Below are positions 32,919-45,984 of a stretch of 64,000 bases of DNA, in pieces; the first letter of the stretch is position 1; each line of letters begins with the position of its first letter. Below the pieces are notes generated by a model that saw only the letters and a program-made list of their open reading frames with translations, was not told the DNA's origin and did not search any database. Location of the stretch: NCBI RefSeq assembly GCF_025024155.1, contig NW_026251776.1:1-64000 (forward strand), read 5' to 3'. The stretch comes from Gamsiella multidivaricata (Eukaryota; Mortierellomycota; Mortierellomycetes; Mortierellales; Mortierellaceae). A program made the position numbers and the translations under genes.

Positions 32919-35900
32919 ATGCCTTTCCCCCTGACTTCCCTTGCCCGTGCCGCCACCGGACCCATGGCACGTCAGTCGACTTTGCTGATGCGCTCCTCCC
33001 TAGCTCGTACCACCGCACCTGTTGCTACATTCATGTCGATCCGCAAGGCTTCGTCCAGCGCCGCCACTAAGGACGACCTTCCTGCTGCCAAGGACGCCTT
33101 CTTGCAGGGCAACTCGGCCAGCTACCTTGAAGAGATGTATTCTGCCTGGCTCAAGGACCCCACCTCCGTCCATCTCTCGTGGCAGATTTACTTCAGGAAT
33201 CAATCTCAGGGCATGTCCGCCTCCCAGTCCTTCCAGGCTGCACCTACCATCCCTACCAGCGGTGGCATCCCCTCATTGGTCCCTGGCTCCCAGGCTGGAT
33301 CGTCCGATGTCATTGATCATCTCAAGATCCAGCTTTTGGTCCGTGCATACCAGGTTCGTGGCCACCACGTTGCCCGTCTCGACCCCCTTGGTCTCAATCA
33401 GGCTGATCTGGCTACTGTCTCTCCCCGCGAGCTCGACATTTCCCACTACGGCTTCTCAGAGAAGGATCTCGACCGCACCTTTTCCCTCGGACCCGGTATT
33501 CTACCCGGTTTCCTTGACACTGGCAGCAAACAGACCCTTCGCGAGATCATTGATCACCTAAAGACCATTTACTGTAAGTACCATTATCTTGTGCTATCTT
33601 GTAATGGCGCTAAGCTGAACTCTATTCCACGACGGATACCCAACATACGTGCTCGACAAACTGTACTATGAGATCATATTCCTTACGAATGGAGAAAGAA
33701 AAAATACATGGATTGATACCGGCTGAACATGGGTCATAGCGCGATTATCCTTTTATTCAATCAACGACATTTTACACAGCTAGGCGGGTTGTGCTGGATG
33801 CCAGACAAACCAGCACCAATACCACCATCATTGCTTTTATCATGATCAAAAAATACTGACGGTGACCCGAACAATTGCCACTTGTGCTCGCTCTTAGGCG
33901 GCTCCATTGGTGTGGAGTACATTCACATTCCTGACCGCGATCGTTGCGACTGGATCCGACAGCGCGTTGAGGTCCCTCGTCCTTACAAGTATTCGACCGA
34001 GGAAAAGGCCATGATCCTCGACCGCATGATCTGGTCCGACTCATTCGAGCGGTTCGTCGCCTCCAAGTACCCCAGTGAAAAACGTTTCGGCCTTGAGGGA
34101 GGCGAGAGTTTGATTCCCGGAATGAAGGCCTTGGTATGTGAAGCGTGTTTCTAAACTGACGACAGGAACCAAATAATGCGGTTCTCCGATCAAGCATTTC
34201 CAGCTAACCCTCTGTTTTTGATCTAAACCAGATCGACCGCTCGGTTGAGCACGGTGTCGAGTCCATTGTTATGGGTATGCCCCATCGTGGTCGTCTCAAC
34301 GTCTTGTCGAACGTCGTTCGCAAGCCCCACGAGTCTATTTTCTCCGAATTCAGCGGTAACTCTGCCCAGGATGGCTTCTCTGGAGATGTCAAGTACCATT
34401 TGGGAATGAACTATGAGCGCCCTACTCCCTCCGGTAAGCCCGTCCACCTTTCCTTGGTCGCCAACCCATCCCATTTGGAGGCCGCTGACGGTGTCGTCCT
34501 CGGAAAGACCCACGCCATTCAGCACTACATGGATGACAAGGAGAGAACTCGCTCACTCGCTGTCCTCATGCACGGTGATGCCGCCTTTGCCGGACAGGGC
34601 GTCGTCTACGAGACTCTTGGATTCATGGATCTGCCCGCATACTCAACTGGTGGTACTGTTCATATCGTCGTCAACAACCAGATTGGTTTCACGACCGACC
34701 CCCGCTTTGCCCGCTCGACGGCTTACTGTACCGACATTGCCAAGTCCATCAACGCCCCTATCTTCCACGTTAATGCTGATGATGTCGAGGCTGTCAACTA
34801 TGTCCACCAGTTGGCTGCTGACTGGCGCAAGGAGTTCCACACCGACGTTGTGATCGATCTTGTTTGCTACAGACGTCATGGACACAACGAGACTGATCAG
34901 CCCAGCTTCACTCAGCCCATCATGTACAAGGCCATTGAGCACCAGACTCCTGCCTTGCAAAAATACATCGACCAGCTCGTCAAGGAGGGCAGCTTCAAGA
35001 CTGAGGAGATCGAGGAGATGAAGAAGCGTGTCTGGAACATTCTTGAGGAGAACTATGCTAAGAGCAAGGACTACAAGGCCAAGCCCAAGGAGTGGATGAC
35101 CAGCTCGTGGCACGGATTCAAGTCGCCTGCTGAGTTGGCCACTGAGATCCTCCCCACCTTCCCCACCGGTGCTCCTATTGAGACCCTGAAGCACATTGGA
35201 AACACCATCAGCTCTACTCCCCCCGGCTTCAAGATCCACTCCAACTTGGCTCGTATCATGAAGACCCGTTCCAAGACCATTGAGACCGGATCTAACATTG
35301 ACTGGGCCACCGCTGAGGGCCTAGCTTTTGGTACCTTGCTCTCTGAAGGTAAACACATCCGTTTGGCCGGTCAGGATGTTGAGCGTGGTACCTTCTCGCA
35401 CCGCCACGCTGTGCTCCACGACCAGGAGACCGACAAGCTCTATGTTCCTTTGAAGAACTTGGGACATGGACAGGCTGCGTTTTCTGTCAGCAACTCTTCG
35501 CTCTCAGAGTTTGGTGCCCTTGGATTCGAGCTCGGCTACTCGCTTGTCAACCCCAACTCGCTCATTCTTTGGGAGGCCCAATTTGGAGATTTCGCCAACA
35601 ATGCCCAGTGCATCATTGATCAGTTTATTGCTTCGGGAGAAACCAAGTGGCTTCAGCGCACTGGCTTGACCATGTTGTTGCCCCATGGTTACGACGGACA
35701 GGGTCCTGAGCACTCGAGCGCCCGTATTGAGCGTTACCTCCAGATGTGTGACGATCACCCCAATTACTTCCCCTCGGAGGAGAAGCTCTCTCGCCAGCAC
35801 CAGGACTGCAACATGCAGGTTGTGTACTGCTCGACCCCTGCCAACTACTTCCACGTCCTTCGTCGCCAAATCCACCGCGACTACCGCAAGCCCTTGATCG

Positions 35901-36445
35901 CGTTCAACTCTAAGCTGTTGTTGCGCCACCCCATGGCTCGCTCGACTTTGGAGGAGATGTCTGGCAACACCACCTTCAGGCGCTTCATTCCTGAGGTCGA
36001 GGAAGACAAGCTAGTCAGCGCTGACAAGATTAAGAAGCATATCCTCTGCTCTGGTCAGGTCTACTATGCATTGGTCAAAGCCCGCGAGCAGAACAAGATC
36101 GATGATGTTGCGATCTCGCGTGTGGAGCAGTTGAATCCCTTCCCCTATGACAGAGTCAAGGAATATGCCGACCGGTATCCCAACGCCGAGACTGTCTGGT
36201 GCCAAGAGGAGCCCTTGAATATGGGTGCCTGGGGCCATGTTGCTCCTCGTATCCGCACTTCCCTCCGCGAGACTGCCAACCACACCGACAAGGAGGTTCG
36301 GTATGCTGGTCGTGAACCCTCCGCTTCGGTCGCCACCGGTAACAAGAAGGTCCACTTGGCCGAGGAGTACGCTTTCTTGGCCGAGGCTCTCACTGGCGAG
36401 GCCAGGAAGCCCTCAGATGTCGTTGGTGGCGTCCCAGTCTTTTAA
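32919..36445 (+). CDS. KGD1: 2-oxoglutarate dehydrogenase E1 component, mitochondrial
   Basis: Thiamine-diphosphate-dependent E1 of the TCA-cycle 2-oxoglutarate dehydrogenase complex in the mitochondrial matrix. Exons 32919-33573, 33898-34133 and 34232-36445 total 3,105 nt, 1,034 residues. A presequence rich in Arg/Ser/Ala ([20 protein letters not shown]) precedes SAYLEEMY-type E1 N-terminus ([17 protein letters not shown]). Signature segments: [86 protein letters not shown], the ThDP/Mg segment [46 protein letters not shown] and [16 protein letters not shown]. Codon use is biased to C-ending codons, matching high expression. It converges on the next gene with 178 nt between stops. Confidence 0.98.
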
Positions 36446-36623
36446 AGAACTTGGCATTTTAGATTTTCTTTCGCATTTTCCTTCCCTCCTAGTACTATCT
36501 CCTTTTTGTTTATTTTAGAAAGCATGGGACTGGCTTCACTTCTCTTCCTCTTTCAGTCTCCATTTGAGTCTTTAAGCTAATCTAAACGTTATGATTTTAA
36601 ACAGTGGATGTCATGCTCTTTAT

Positions 36624-39037
36624 TCAGTCTTTTTTTTGGTTAAAATATAAAACGTTACTGGCGACACGTAACGCATCGTTGAGTCCAGCGATATCGGCGC
36701 TCTCAGCAATATCATGTAACCGTGCGAAGAGGGGCATTGAAATTATCTGGAATTGTGTCCTTGGCTCCAGTATTATGGAAAGAGCAACTTTGATCTAAAA
36801 ATATTAGCATGTTGGATAAAGAATATCATATCAGTATACATGTGTCTGGTCAAGGATTCAAAGGAACGCGAAGGATCAAGCGCGTGCTTACTATAGCGCG
36901 CCAGGAAGTCGCGTCTTTCCAATCCATATAAACGCCTATTGCACAGATTAAATCCGCCAATATTATCACATTGATCCGCAGGAGAGACTGGTACTTTCTC
37001 AGTGTGTCCCCCAATGGCACGACCGACATGCCCTCTTCTGTCCAAGAATTATGACCGCACGTAGCGCATACTTTCTGGATCTCTCTTAGCATCTTCCCAA
37101 GTGTCTCGTGCACGGCTGTTTCCAGCGACGATTCCGGTCCGAATGCCAGAACCAATCCAGCTATGAACAGTGTGAGAGGGTTTGCAACGTCTGAGAGTCC
37201 CTGGTACTGCTGTGGCTTCTCTAGAGCCTCAAAATGATTCCTGATCTTTTGGACCAAAAAGTTATTGCGCTGAGCGATCGCCATGCCGATAAGGAACACG
37301 AGACTTCTACGTACAGGCAGCTGGTGGGGCCCTGCGGAGCAAAAGATATAGCTCTTCTGCGCGCTCATCCACTGGCTCATCTCCCCCGATTGCGTATGGT
37401 CTTTGTTTGATAGATTGCTAGTGCTGCTTTTAGTCGGGTGGTTTTCCAAAAGCGAACAAGCACTCGACACCATGATAGAGAAAAAAATTGCTGTTGAAGT
37501 ATCTGTATCTGGGGCGGCCCTCAGGTCGCTTCCCACAAAGTTTGTGTGATCAACATCCATGTCTTCCTGATGGTGGCGGTAGTGTTGCCTTCGACTTAAT
37601 ACCCATTCGGTCAGGAGGATGCAGATCCGGACGAATCGCCAATCAGATATTTCGCCCGCCACTCTTGCAAGGTCCTCCAGAACTGGCTGCACAAGCTCTT
37701 GCGATTCTGCAAGGTGTCTGTTGGAAGACATGATAGAGAAAAGCGACGAAGGCGATGAAAGGTGCCCCGCGAGAATGTCCTCGCGTGATAGTGAGAATTC
37801 AGGGTGCTGTACACTCGCTACTATGACACTGTCCACTAGTTGAACAACATGTCGCTGGCGCGCGATAGACGACACATTGCTGAGCCTATTTAAACAATTT
37901 CATAGAGAGAGCATCAGTAAGGCTTGGGAGTATGTTACTCTATCATAAATCCGTCTTTATAGGCCCCTTCTCTTACCGGAGCAGGGCTCGATGACCGCGC
38001 AGCGATTGTAGTGTCGGTCCATAGTTTCCCGAGAGCAGCATGACTTGTTCTACGAATGCATTGTCCAGGAGCACAGGCGGCGACAGACTGCTTGTGCCGT
38101 TGACATGGATCAATCTCGTCTTTATGGTATATGCCACATCGATGATCCTCTCAGTGAGTGCAGTTGTGGTGGGCTTTGAGACGAGAGGGGCGTATAATCC
38201 GGACAATTGACGGTTCCATTGAACCTGCATGAAGTGCAGTAGGAAAGTAAAGGTGAATATTACACTATTCCATTCCACAGGTGCAGTAAAAAATAGAACC
38301 AAATAAAATGATGGGTGCCCTACCATGGACAACAGATCCGTCTCCATAAGTGGCTCGCTCAATGACAATACTATATCCTCAAAATCTCTCAATGTCTTTG
38401 ACAAGTTCCCTATCGTTTCCTCAAGCCTTTGTTGCCGTATCTCCTGCTCCGTGACCTGGAAGAGATCTTCGAAGACCCCCTTCGACTGATCCTTGCTCCT
38501 GCCCCTGGTCTCCACATTCCGATCTACATATCCAACTGCGTGCTCCTTCCCGAAATCATTTCTTTTCAACTCACTAGGACACCACCGTCGAGGAATCTGG
38601 AACATGTCTCGCATTCGGGCAACGCGCCACTTTAACTGCAGTCTAGCCTTGAAGGTTTCCATTTCCGATGCCTGTCTGCCTCTACCGTGCGTTGACCAAC
38701 CATCGTTCCATAAGTCCGCTGTCAGTTTTGAATACTTGAGCACGGATTTTGCTATCAAGTCTGCGATCGCCTCGTTGGCCAGTGCAACAGGGTTTCCGCA
38801 AAGGCGTGAGAGAAGAGGCTCAAGTGTATGGTATAGCGTCGACGCATCTAGAATCACGCCTTCAACTCGCACGACCCCAGAGGTAGCGGTGTCGATGCTG
38901 GCATCGGTTGCTGCAGACTCGATAATGGGTTGGATCCGTTCCAGAAATATGCGCAGCTGGGCCAAGCACAAGGTGATATCCGCCGTAGCAGAGGCGCGCC
39001 TATATTGTACAGCCAGAGCGTTCAAACGTCGTTTCAT
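36624..39037 (-). CDS. unrecognised helical protein (about 708 aa)
   Basis: Four in-phase exons: 38324-39037, 37977-38224, 36892-37885 and 36624-36794, ending SNVLYFNQKKD. The ATG at 39037 (MKRRLNALAVQYRRA) follows an AG acceptor, so a 5' UTR or further coding exon lies upstream. A tempting upstream frame at 39114-39220 (MAESSCNRLASNGMDQEIEA) does not join in the right phase with any GT donor. The sequence is Leu-rich and mostly helical (LCLAQLRIFLERIQPIIES; NPLTLFIAGLVLAFGPESS; GPHQLPVRRSLVFLIG), suggesting an alpha-solenoid. I see no catalytic motif, signal peptide or zinc ligands. I cannot name a family. Confidence 0.6.
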
Positions 39038-39220
39038 TCCTAGTCAGTGATCTTTTCGTGGCATTCGCATCGCATCGCAAGAGTGTCATCCATCCATAGG
39101 TACCGGAACGTACGTGTGTTGACTGCATTGCTCTAGAAATGCAAGAAACTCTTTTGCTTGAGCCTCGATCTCTTGATCCATTCCATTCGAGGCGAGTCTG
39201 TTGCAGGAAGATTCCGCCAT

Positions 39221-40963
39221 CTTTACTGTACTATATAGTACAATGACATTATGAATATTGTTCCATGAACGCATCTGAATATAGAATAACAATTTTGAAT
39301 TGGAGAGGGCAGGGGTAATCAAACATGCCAAAAAGGAGAGGCTGTGCTGCTCGACCAGAGGCGCGTATCGCGCCAGGAGATTCAGGGACACGCTTCGCGA
39401 ATCACTGCAAGCACTCTTCTTCGGCGATGTGTAAATTGTATGTCAATACAAAGTATTATTGCACAGTATCTATCCTTCATCTATATTGACAGCAGTATCC
39501 CTTGCTCCGACGACCTAATTTTTTGGGCACTGCGAGTTCGGACACACAGCTATTGAGGGTTGGTGGATGCGAGGCGAGATGGCCGTGGCCGGCAGAGCGA
39601 CTCTGGACGGGTCTGATCCGGTATATAGGAGCGCTCGATATTTGCCATGTTTTAGGATCCCACATTGTCCCGATCTACGCAGCAGCGACATCAAGGTTGG
39701 CGCATGCAGCTAACAGAAAGGTGCAGACAACACGCGCAGCATAAAACACGAGCTGGCTCTGGTTCTAGGTTGAAAGAGGAATGAATGAGTGAAGGAAAGG
39801 AAAGGAAAGGAAAGGAAAGGAAAGGACTTTCGGTTCCTTGAAATACACGTATGCCTCGGACTCACTTGAACGTGAATATCCCATGTACGGCAAAGACGGG
39901 TATAAACCTCAGGCAAATATTTGGGATACATACACTTCGTGCAACTCTGTTGATCTGCAAACAGCTGAGGTTTGCTGTGTTCAGCACAAACTTCGGGCCC
40001 CATACACGGCTTCAATCTCGGCACCTTGTAACGACTGGAAGGCTGGATGTTCACTGTGTTCATTGATTAGGCAAAGAAAGATATTTCCCAACGTGGTTCT
40101 GGAATTGCTTCCATCCTCATGGATTTATTCTGCTTTTACTAGAGCGTTTTAATGCAGTTTGTAGCGGCCTAGGCTCAAAAACAAGTTATGCATGGAACCT
40201 AAAGGGCAGAAACAGGAACAGAGGCCGGCTCCTTGTCATTTTCGCTCGAGTTACTCGATGCAAACAATAGGATACTATTCTAGTGAAATTCTACAACGAA
40301 CCATAAAATTTTGGAGGAAGGGATGGTATTTTTTTTTCTGATCCCCATCCCCCCTTGCGTTCTGAAGAAAGACATCCTGGCGATCCCGTTCTATGCAGCG
40401 CTCTGACACGGAATCAGCATCGTTACCTCTGGTCTGATCCACTGCAGCTTTGGAGAATCATTATCTGTTTGAGCGCGGGAGACAAAAGGAGCAACAGGAG
40501 CAGTAAGAATAATATCAAGAAGAACAACATTAATATCAAGAAGAAAGCAGCAAGGAGACGATAATAAAGGTCAACAACAGAGGCAGCGATGGTGGTAACA
40601 GTAGCAACGACAGGGCAAGTTGATGGAGAACGAGGATCGATCAAAAGCAATAAAGCCAGTAAGGACAATGTTCATTCTAGCAGATGTGATAACTGAAGTG
40701 GTGCCAACAATGTCGCGAGGAGAAGGAAGGGAAAGGCGGATTAGCACTAGTTGAATGAGATGAAGCGCGCTTGTATGCATAGCGTCCATGCGACCCTATG
40801 AAAAACAAGAACACATCAGAGAACATGCTTGCGTTTTGACTATTAGGTGTTCATTGCAAGGCTCTCTCCATATTCTTATCGCATGTGCTTTATTTGTCAT
40901 TTTGATGAGTGAAGGGGTATCCTGGTGTTCGGAAGTCGTAGCTATCCAGGTCTATTTTGGCCC
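39221..40963. other. 1.7-kb intergenic region
   Basis: Short frames only, including a plus-strand 104-codon frame (39838-40152) with no family match. Contains a GGAAA microsatellite (39793-39836) and an A/G-rich low-complexity stretch (40485-40570). No RNA gene recognised. Confidence 0.4.
39793..39836. repeat. (GGAAA)n microsatellite
   Basis: About eight tandem copies of the pentamer GGAAA, directly visible in an intergenic region. Confidence 0.9.
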
Positions 40964-42828
40964 CTAGGCATCCGCATCCTCGTCTTGAATAATTCGCAGG
41001 AATACCTCCTCCAATGTCGTCTGGCTGAGACCCCAGTCGTCAATGCCATACTCGTGCTTGTGCATCTCAATCTCCTCAAACAGCCGCTGGATCAAACCCG
41101 GTGTCGTCTCAAACTCCCAGGACTCGGACGTGACAAACGAATCTAACCTCTTGGCATTTACGGGAAGAAGCGAGGCAATATAACGAGAGGCTCGTTCTGT
41201 GTTTTCGGGCTTGCTTGCAAATGTAATCTTGAATCCCCTGCCGTACAGGTCCTTGAGTCGGATCTGGTTTCCAATACAGCGCAACGTACCCTTGGCCATG
41301 ATTCCAATCCTGGCGCACAGCACCTCAGCCTCCTCCATGGAATGAGTTGTCAGAACGATGGTACGGCCTTGCTTCGCGTTGAAGATGATGTCCCAGATAA
41401 GACGCCGGACTGAAATGTCAAGGCCTGTCGTAGGCTCATCCAAGAACACGATGCCAGGGTTTCCAACCAGAGCAATGGCGATTGACAGACGGCGCTTCTC
41501 TCCTCCACTGAGTCCCTTAGTCAAACGGTTCTCGAAAGGAACGAGCGAGACTGCATTCATGGAGGCCAATACCGCGGCACTTTCATCAGCAGCAATGACG
41601 CCCTTGAGGCGCGCGTAGAAATAAAGATGCTCTCCTACAGTCTGGGAGTAACAAAGAACAGGACATGCAAAATGTTAGAGGCCTTAAGTCGGCTGTCTCC
41701 CACATTGGTCATGGCTCAAGAAGATTGCCACGGCTTACCAAATCGTCCCAGAGAATGTCGTGCTGAGGGCAGACACCGATGTTTCGATACACATCCTTGA
41801 TCTGCGTGTCGAGTTCGTAACCTGCAAGTCGGGCCCATCCTTGAGTAGGTTCGTACAGCCCAGTTAAGATGTGGATCAACGACGTCTTTCCAGCACCGTT
41901 CGGTCCAAGCAAGCCAAAGATGGTATCCTTGTCTACAGCAAAGGTGACATTCTTGACGGCTAACTTCTTGTTGGTAGGGTAAATTTTGCGCATGTTCTTC
42001 ATCACGAGAGGACACTCCGGTGAAAACTCGTCGTGCAAAACGCGTGCTCGTTCCTGCTTCACATCTTCGTCCTCAAACTGGACTTCCTCAGGATCGAGAG
42101 GAATTTCACCTTGGACCCTTTCGCGCATTGATCCAGTGTTGTCTTTACGAACCTGGCCTTCGATGTCATCTTGTCCCTTTCTCTTGCCAAACAGCCACTT
42201 GTAGGGTCCAGATACAATAAAATGCCAAGGCTGACGGACACCGAACTCCGTTGGGAAGACCTCAGTCAAGTAAAAGGCGAGTAACAAGAAGACAAGCGTC
42301 TCGATAATCATTGCAATAATGACCTGAAACACCTCATCCGACGGCTTGAGATCCGACATCCTGTAGGGCTGATAAGTGCTATCGTAACTCGAGCGGTTGA
42401 TGACCGACAGGGCTCTGTAGAATGCGAATGCAGGCCAGACAAAGTAGCCAATGGGTGCCTGGTTGGTGTCAAAGATAGTCTCAGTCGCAATCGAGACAAT
42501 CACTCCACAAAGGACGAGCAAGAACACGATCACCAGTGCCGTGCGAGACTTGCTGAAGAAGCATGACAGGAAAAAGGCAAGTGCGATCTGGACGTGGCCC
42601 CAGAAAAAGAAAAGGAGGATGAAAACGCCAGGCTGAACCTTAGTGAAAAAAGGCATCCTGAAAGCAACTCCGGCAATGATAAACATCAGCGAAGATAAGA
42701 TGTGCAGGATATAGAAGTGAATGTAATGGGCAACATAGTACGTAATCGACCTGAGTCCGCTCTATAAACGCACAAATGTTAAACACAGAGTGGTGAGTAA
42801 ACTGGAGAAAATGAAAGCATGATTGATG

Positions 42829-42859
<31 letters not shown>

Positions 42860-44802
42860 CATCTTCATCATGACGAGAATACGGTCCTCCTTTTCCTTGA
42901 CTAGGGTAATCACGAAAATAGGCAGCAGGAACGAGACACCGAATGGATACAGAATTCTTCCGACAAGTGAGGCAATAGGAAGTTCCGCCTTTGACGAGAA
43001 TAGCTGGGGCATGCCACGGAAGCCATGGGTAATTTTGGTTGAGTTGGTGGTTGGCGACGTTTTCACTAGTTCCGTACAGAAAATGGTTAGTCAACGCTAT
43101 CAACATAAACAATAAAAGGGAGACAGATAAATACTTACTAATGGCGTCTACAAGGGCCGTGTGTTGCTGCATCAGACGCAAGCCGCGCATAGGGTAGTTG
43201 GCTGCGCGCAGCAGACGGACATCCGTGCCAATCTGCAGAGTATAGTCGAATTTCCTGGCAACCGCATCGATAGCGTGGAAGATTAGCGCACCGGTGGGCA
43301 GGTTCTGGATCAGAGCGCCGATCTGAGCATAGTACTGGATCAGTTGCTGAGGTGTAGGATTTTCGGCACGGAGCGCAGTCTTGTTCACAAGCGACAGTCC
43401 CTCGACCAGGGTTCTGATTTTGTTTGTCAAGGCATCATCGACGTCATAGGCGGATCCAGATCCGGCAGCCTGCTGGTAATACGGCACGGCTTGGAATCCA
43501 GTTATCGAGGGGATTCCAGTGTCGGAATTGGTCGTGATATTGGCATAGTAGTGTGTGTCCATGGCGCCAAGAAGTCCAGTACCAAAGGGCTGTCCAGTCA
43601 GATTCCCAGATTTTGCATCGATTTGCGGCTGCTGAGGACGCGTTCCTGCAAGACCACCAGTTTCGTCCGCTACGAGTAGCCATGGGTACATTTGCTGAGT
43701 TGTGAGCTCGACAGGCGCCATGAGCTCCTGAGGACCGAGCCATCCTCCTTGTGGTTGAGGTTTGTAGGTGCTGTCTTGATTGGCGCTTGGCGTAGAGATG
43801 TTCGGATCCTTGGAATACGGGCTGGAGAAAGGGTAGTCCTTCTCGAACCACCAGACACAGCTGTCTGCAGTGATCGTTGGCGATGATCCGAAGCCAAGCT
43901 GTCCTGTGATAACATACCAATTGACATGCTTGATTATTGCATCCGATTTAGCGTTGGGAATAGATGAGCCGGGTGAGGTGGGGAAATTGACTTCCTCTTT
44001 CGAGAACTGAGGGACGAGAGGGAAGCCGCGAGGCGTCATGGCATCGACATCCGAGCACAGCAAGTAATCTGTAAAAAGGATACAGGGTTAAAAGCTGGTG
44101 GTACATGACTGGAAACATTGGATAATTTGGTGGCAGGGACACTTGAAATTTAAAATGCATCGGACGCTCGGGACAACATACCTGAAGGGTTACTGAGGTT
44201 GTTGATCAGACTGGTAATGACAATGCCCATGGCACCGGCGATCACGACCATCAGGATTGGGCACAGACCAATGCAGCAGACATTGACGAACACTTGGCGA
44301 CGCTGGTATGACAGCGTTTTCCTTCCCTATATATCACATTTGACCAAAGGGAAGTCGAGCTGAATTAGTGCTTATTGTTCTACAGACCATTGAGGTATTG
44401 CTCGCGTAGAAAGTAATAATTTTTAGCTTACCAAGGCTCGGTATTGGAAGGACTTGCGTCCAGTTTTTGGAGAGTGTTCTAAATTCTGGTTCGTGACATT
44501 ATAGACGGCGCCCTGGTTGCTACTGCTGCTGCTGACTGTTGCCGGATAAGGAAGAGGCGACCGATCGTGCGTGAGAAAGAGAAGGATTGGATTGGATTGG
44601 ATAGGATAGTATCAGCAAACTGCAATTGTTCCTGAATTGCTGCCCGAGTCGATCATATCCATGCATTAATGAGCACTAGTGAGTTAGCTGACGCATTCTG
44701 GCCACGAAGGACAGATGCGTTGGCCTCACAGTATTGTAGGCAAGCACCTTCGTCTTGGGCAATGGCGGAGGGGCTGCTGTGGCCCTTGGTGGCGTCCGTC
44801 AT
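40964..44802 (-). CDS. ABC transporter, subfamily A, half-size (one membrane domain plus one nucleotide-binding domain)
   Basis: Likely lipid-transporting ABCA-type protein. Exons 44730-44802, 44432-44535, 44182-44326, 43139-44068, 42860-43065, 41739-42761 and 40964-41641 give 1,052 residues, all in phase; the first junction is the least certain. One membrane helix (LCPILMVVIAGAMGIVITSL) precedes a roughly 310-residue extracytoplasmic loop. Several helices follow (SFLLPIFVITLV; FILLFFFWGHVQIALAFFLS; ALVIVFLLVLCGVIVSI; IIETLVFLLLAFYLTEVF). Nucleotide-binding domain: Walker A GPNGAGKTS, Q-loop CPQHDILWDDL, signature LSGGEKRR, Walker B IVFLDEPTTGLD, H-loop LTTHSMEEAE. The C-terminal TLEEVFLRI is typical of ABCA. 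It is half the length of animal ABCA1, so it probably works as a dimer (inference). Confidence 0.93.
42829..42856. repeat. 28-nt homopolymer A/T run at a splice donor
   Basis: An uninterrupted A run on the plus strand. On the transcript strand of the ABCA gene it is a T run beginning immediately after the GTA of the intron donor at 42859, so the donor consensus beyond GTA is replaced by the run. Confidence 0.9.
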
Positions 44803-45984
44803 GGGCCGAACCAAGCAAGGGGACTCAAAGAGGAAAGAGTAGACAGTTAAAGATGGCTATGGTCCGCAAGAAGAGGGAAGGGAGAGTGTGAGGGATGAGA
44901 GTGAGAGTGAGAATGAGAGTGAGAATGAGAATGAGAATGAGAATGAGGATAGAAAGGTGAGGATGAGAGGAGAGGAGGAGCGAAGAGGAGCGTAGAAGAT
45001 AGACAAATGAATCAAATAAATGAAAAAAGAAGGTTGGGCCTGACAAAAAACTTGTTTGTCCTGTTGAGCGATACCTGGGCTTTGTCTCCTCTCGCTCACT
45101 CTCGCTTGCGCGCGATCACACAAACACGCAACACGCATTTCCTCTCCAATTCGCAATTTCCTTGTCGCAGAATATGAGCTCAAGGGCCCAAGGAACATCG
45201 ATGTGTCTTTCCAGTCTACATACGCCATTGTTGCCCAAAAGAACAATCTACAGGCAACGATAACCCCCCATTTAACCCGGTATAACGTACGTGGCTACAA
45301 TTCTGTTCGACCTCGAGTATGCAGGAACATTACTCCCCCTAGGCTATTGCCAAGGGTGTGCATGCTGCTTTACAACAACAAAAATGCCGAACGTTGTACA
45401 TGTACCTGAACCGACCCATTCCTATTTCCATTTGGTGCAAATCTCCGCTTGGTCGAAACTCCAGAAGGACCGACCACGATGCAATGGATTAACCTTATTG
45501 CGCCAAGTATTTTCAGTAGGCAAACAAACAAACAGACAAAATCGACCTCTATATTATACGCTGCGCATGCTTTGACGTTTACAAAGCATCGACCATCGCC
45601 CCATATCGGCACTCGCCAGCAGCGAGTTTGGTAACATCACCTTGTAAACTGGAAAAAATATACCTTAGATCTCACTCATCCACTGCACGCGTCGCCCGCC
45701 TTCGTGGATCTACAAGCGATTGTCTCGACTTCCTACGCTGAAAAGGTCCTCCTATGAAGTCCTTGATCAGATCGACCAACCTGTATACTGTGTAATAAAG
45801 TACGGAATAGCATGAAGGACTGCGACGCGCACTTTACGACGGAGCGCAGCCAGCCGCTCAAAACCTGTGATCCAACTTTTTCAAATAGCCAGAGGCTCGC
45901 TCTTTCTTGTTCAAATAGCAATCTGTGTATTAGATAAAAGATGTTCTGTACAAAAAAGTCGATGCCGGTCTAGAAGGTGCTAAC
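44803..45984. other. intergenic, 5' of the ABCA gene and 3' of the aldo/keto reductase
   Basis: About 1.2 kb. The part near 44880-44950 is a purine-rich run of GAGAAT/GAGTGA units. No gene or structured RNA seen. Frames here are low-complexity shadows of the repeats. Confidence 0.4.

Noticed and set aside
34643..35929. Minus-strand frames of 141-198 codons
   Set aside because: Antisense shadows of KGD1 caused by strong C-ending codon bias.
39838..40152. Plus-strand 104-codon frame
   Set aside because: No family, no splice partners, and it lies in an otherwise gene-free region.
44825..45246. Overlapping Leu/Ser-rich minus-strand frames
   Set aside because: They read through purine-rich simple repeats and resemble nothing known.
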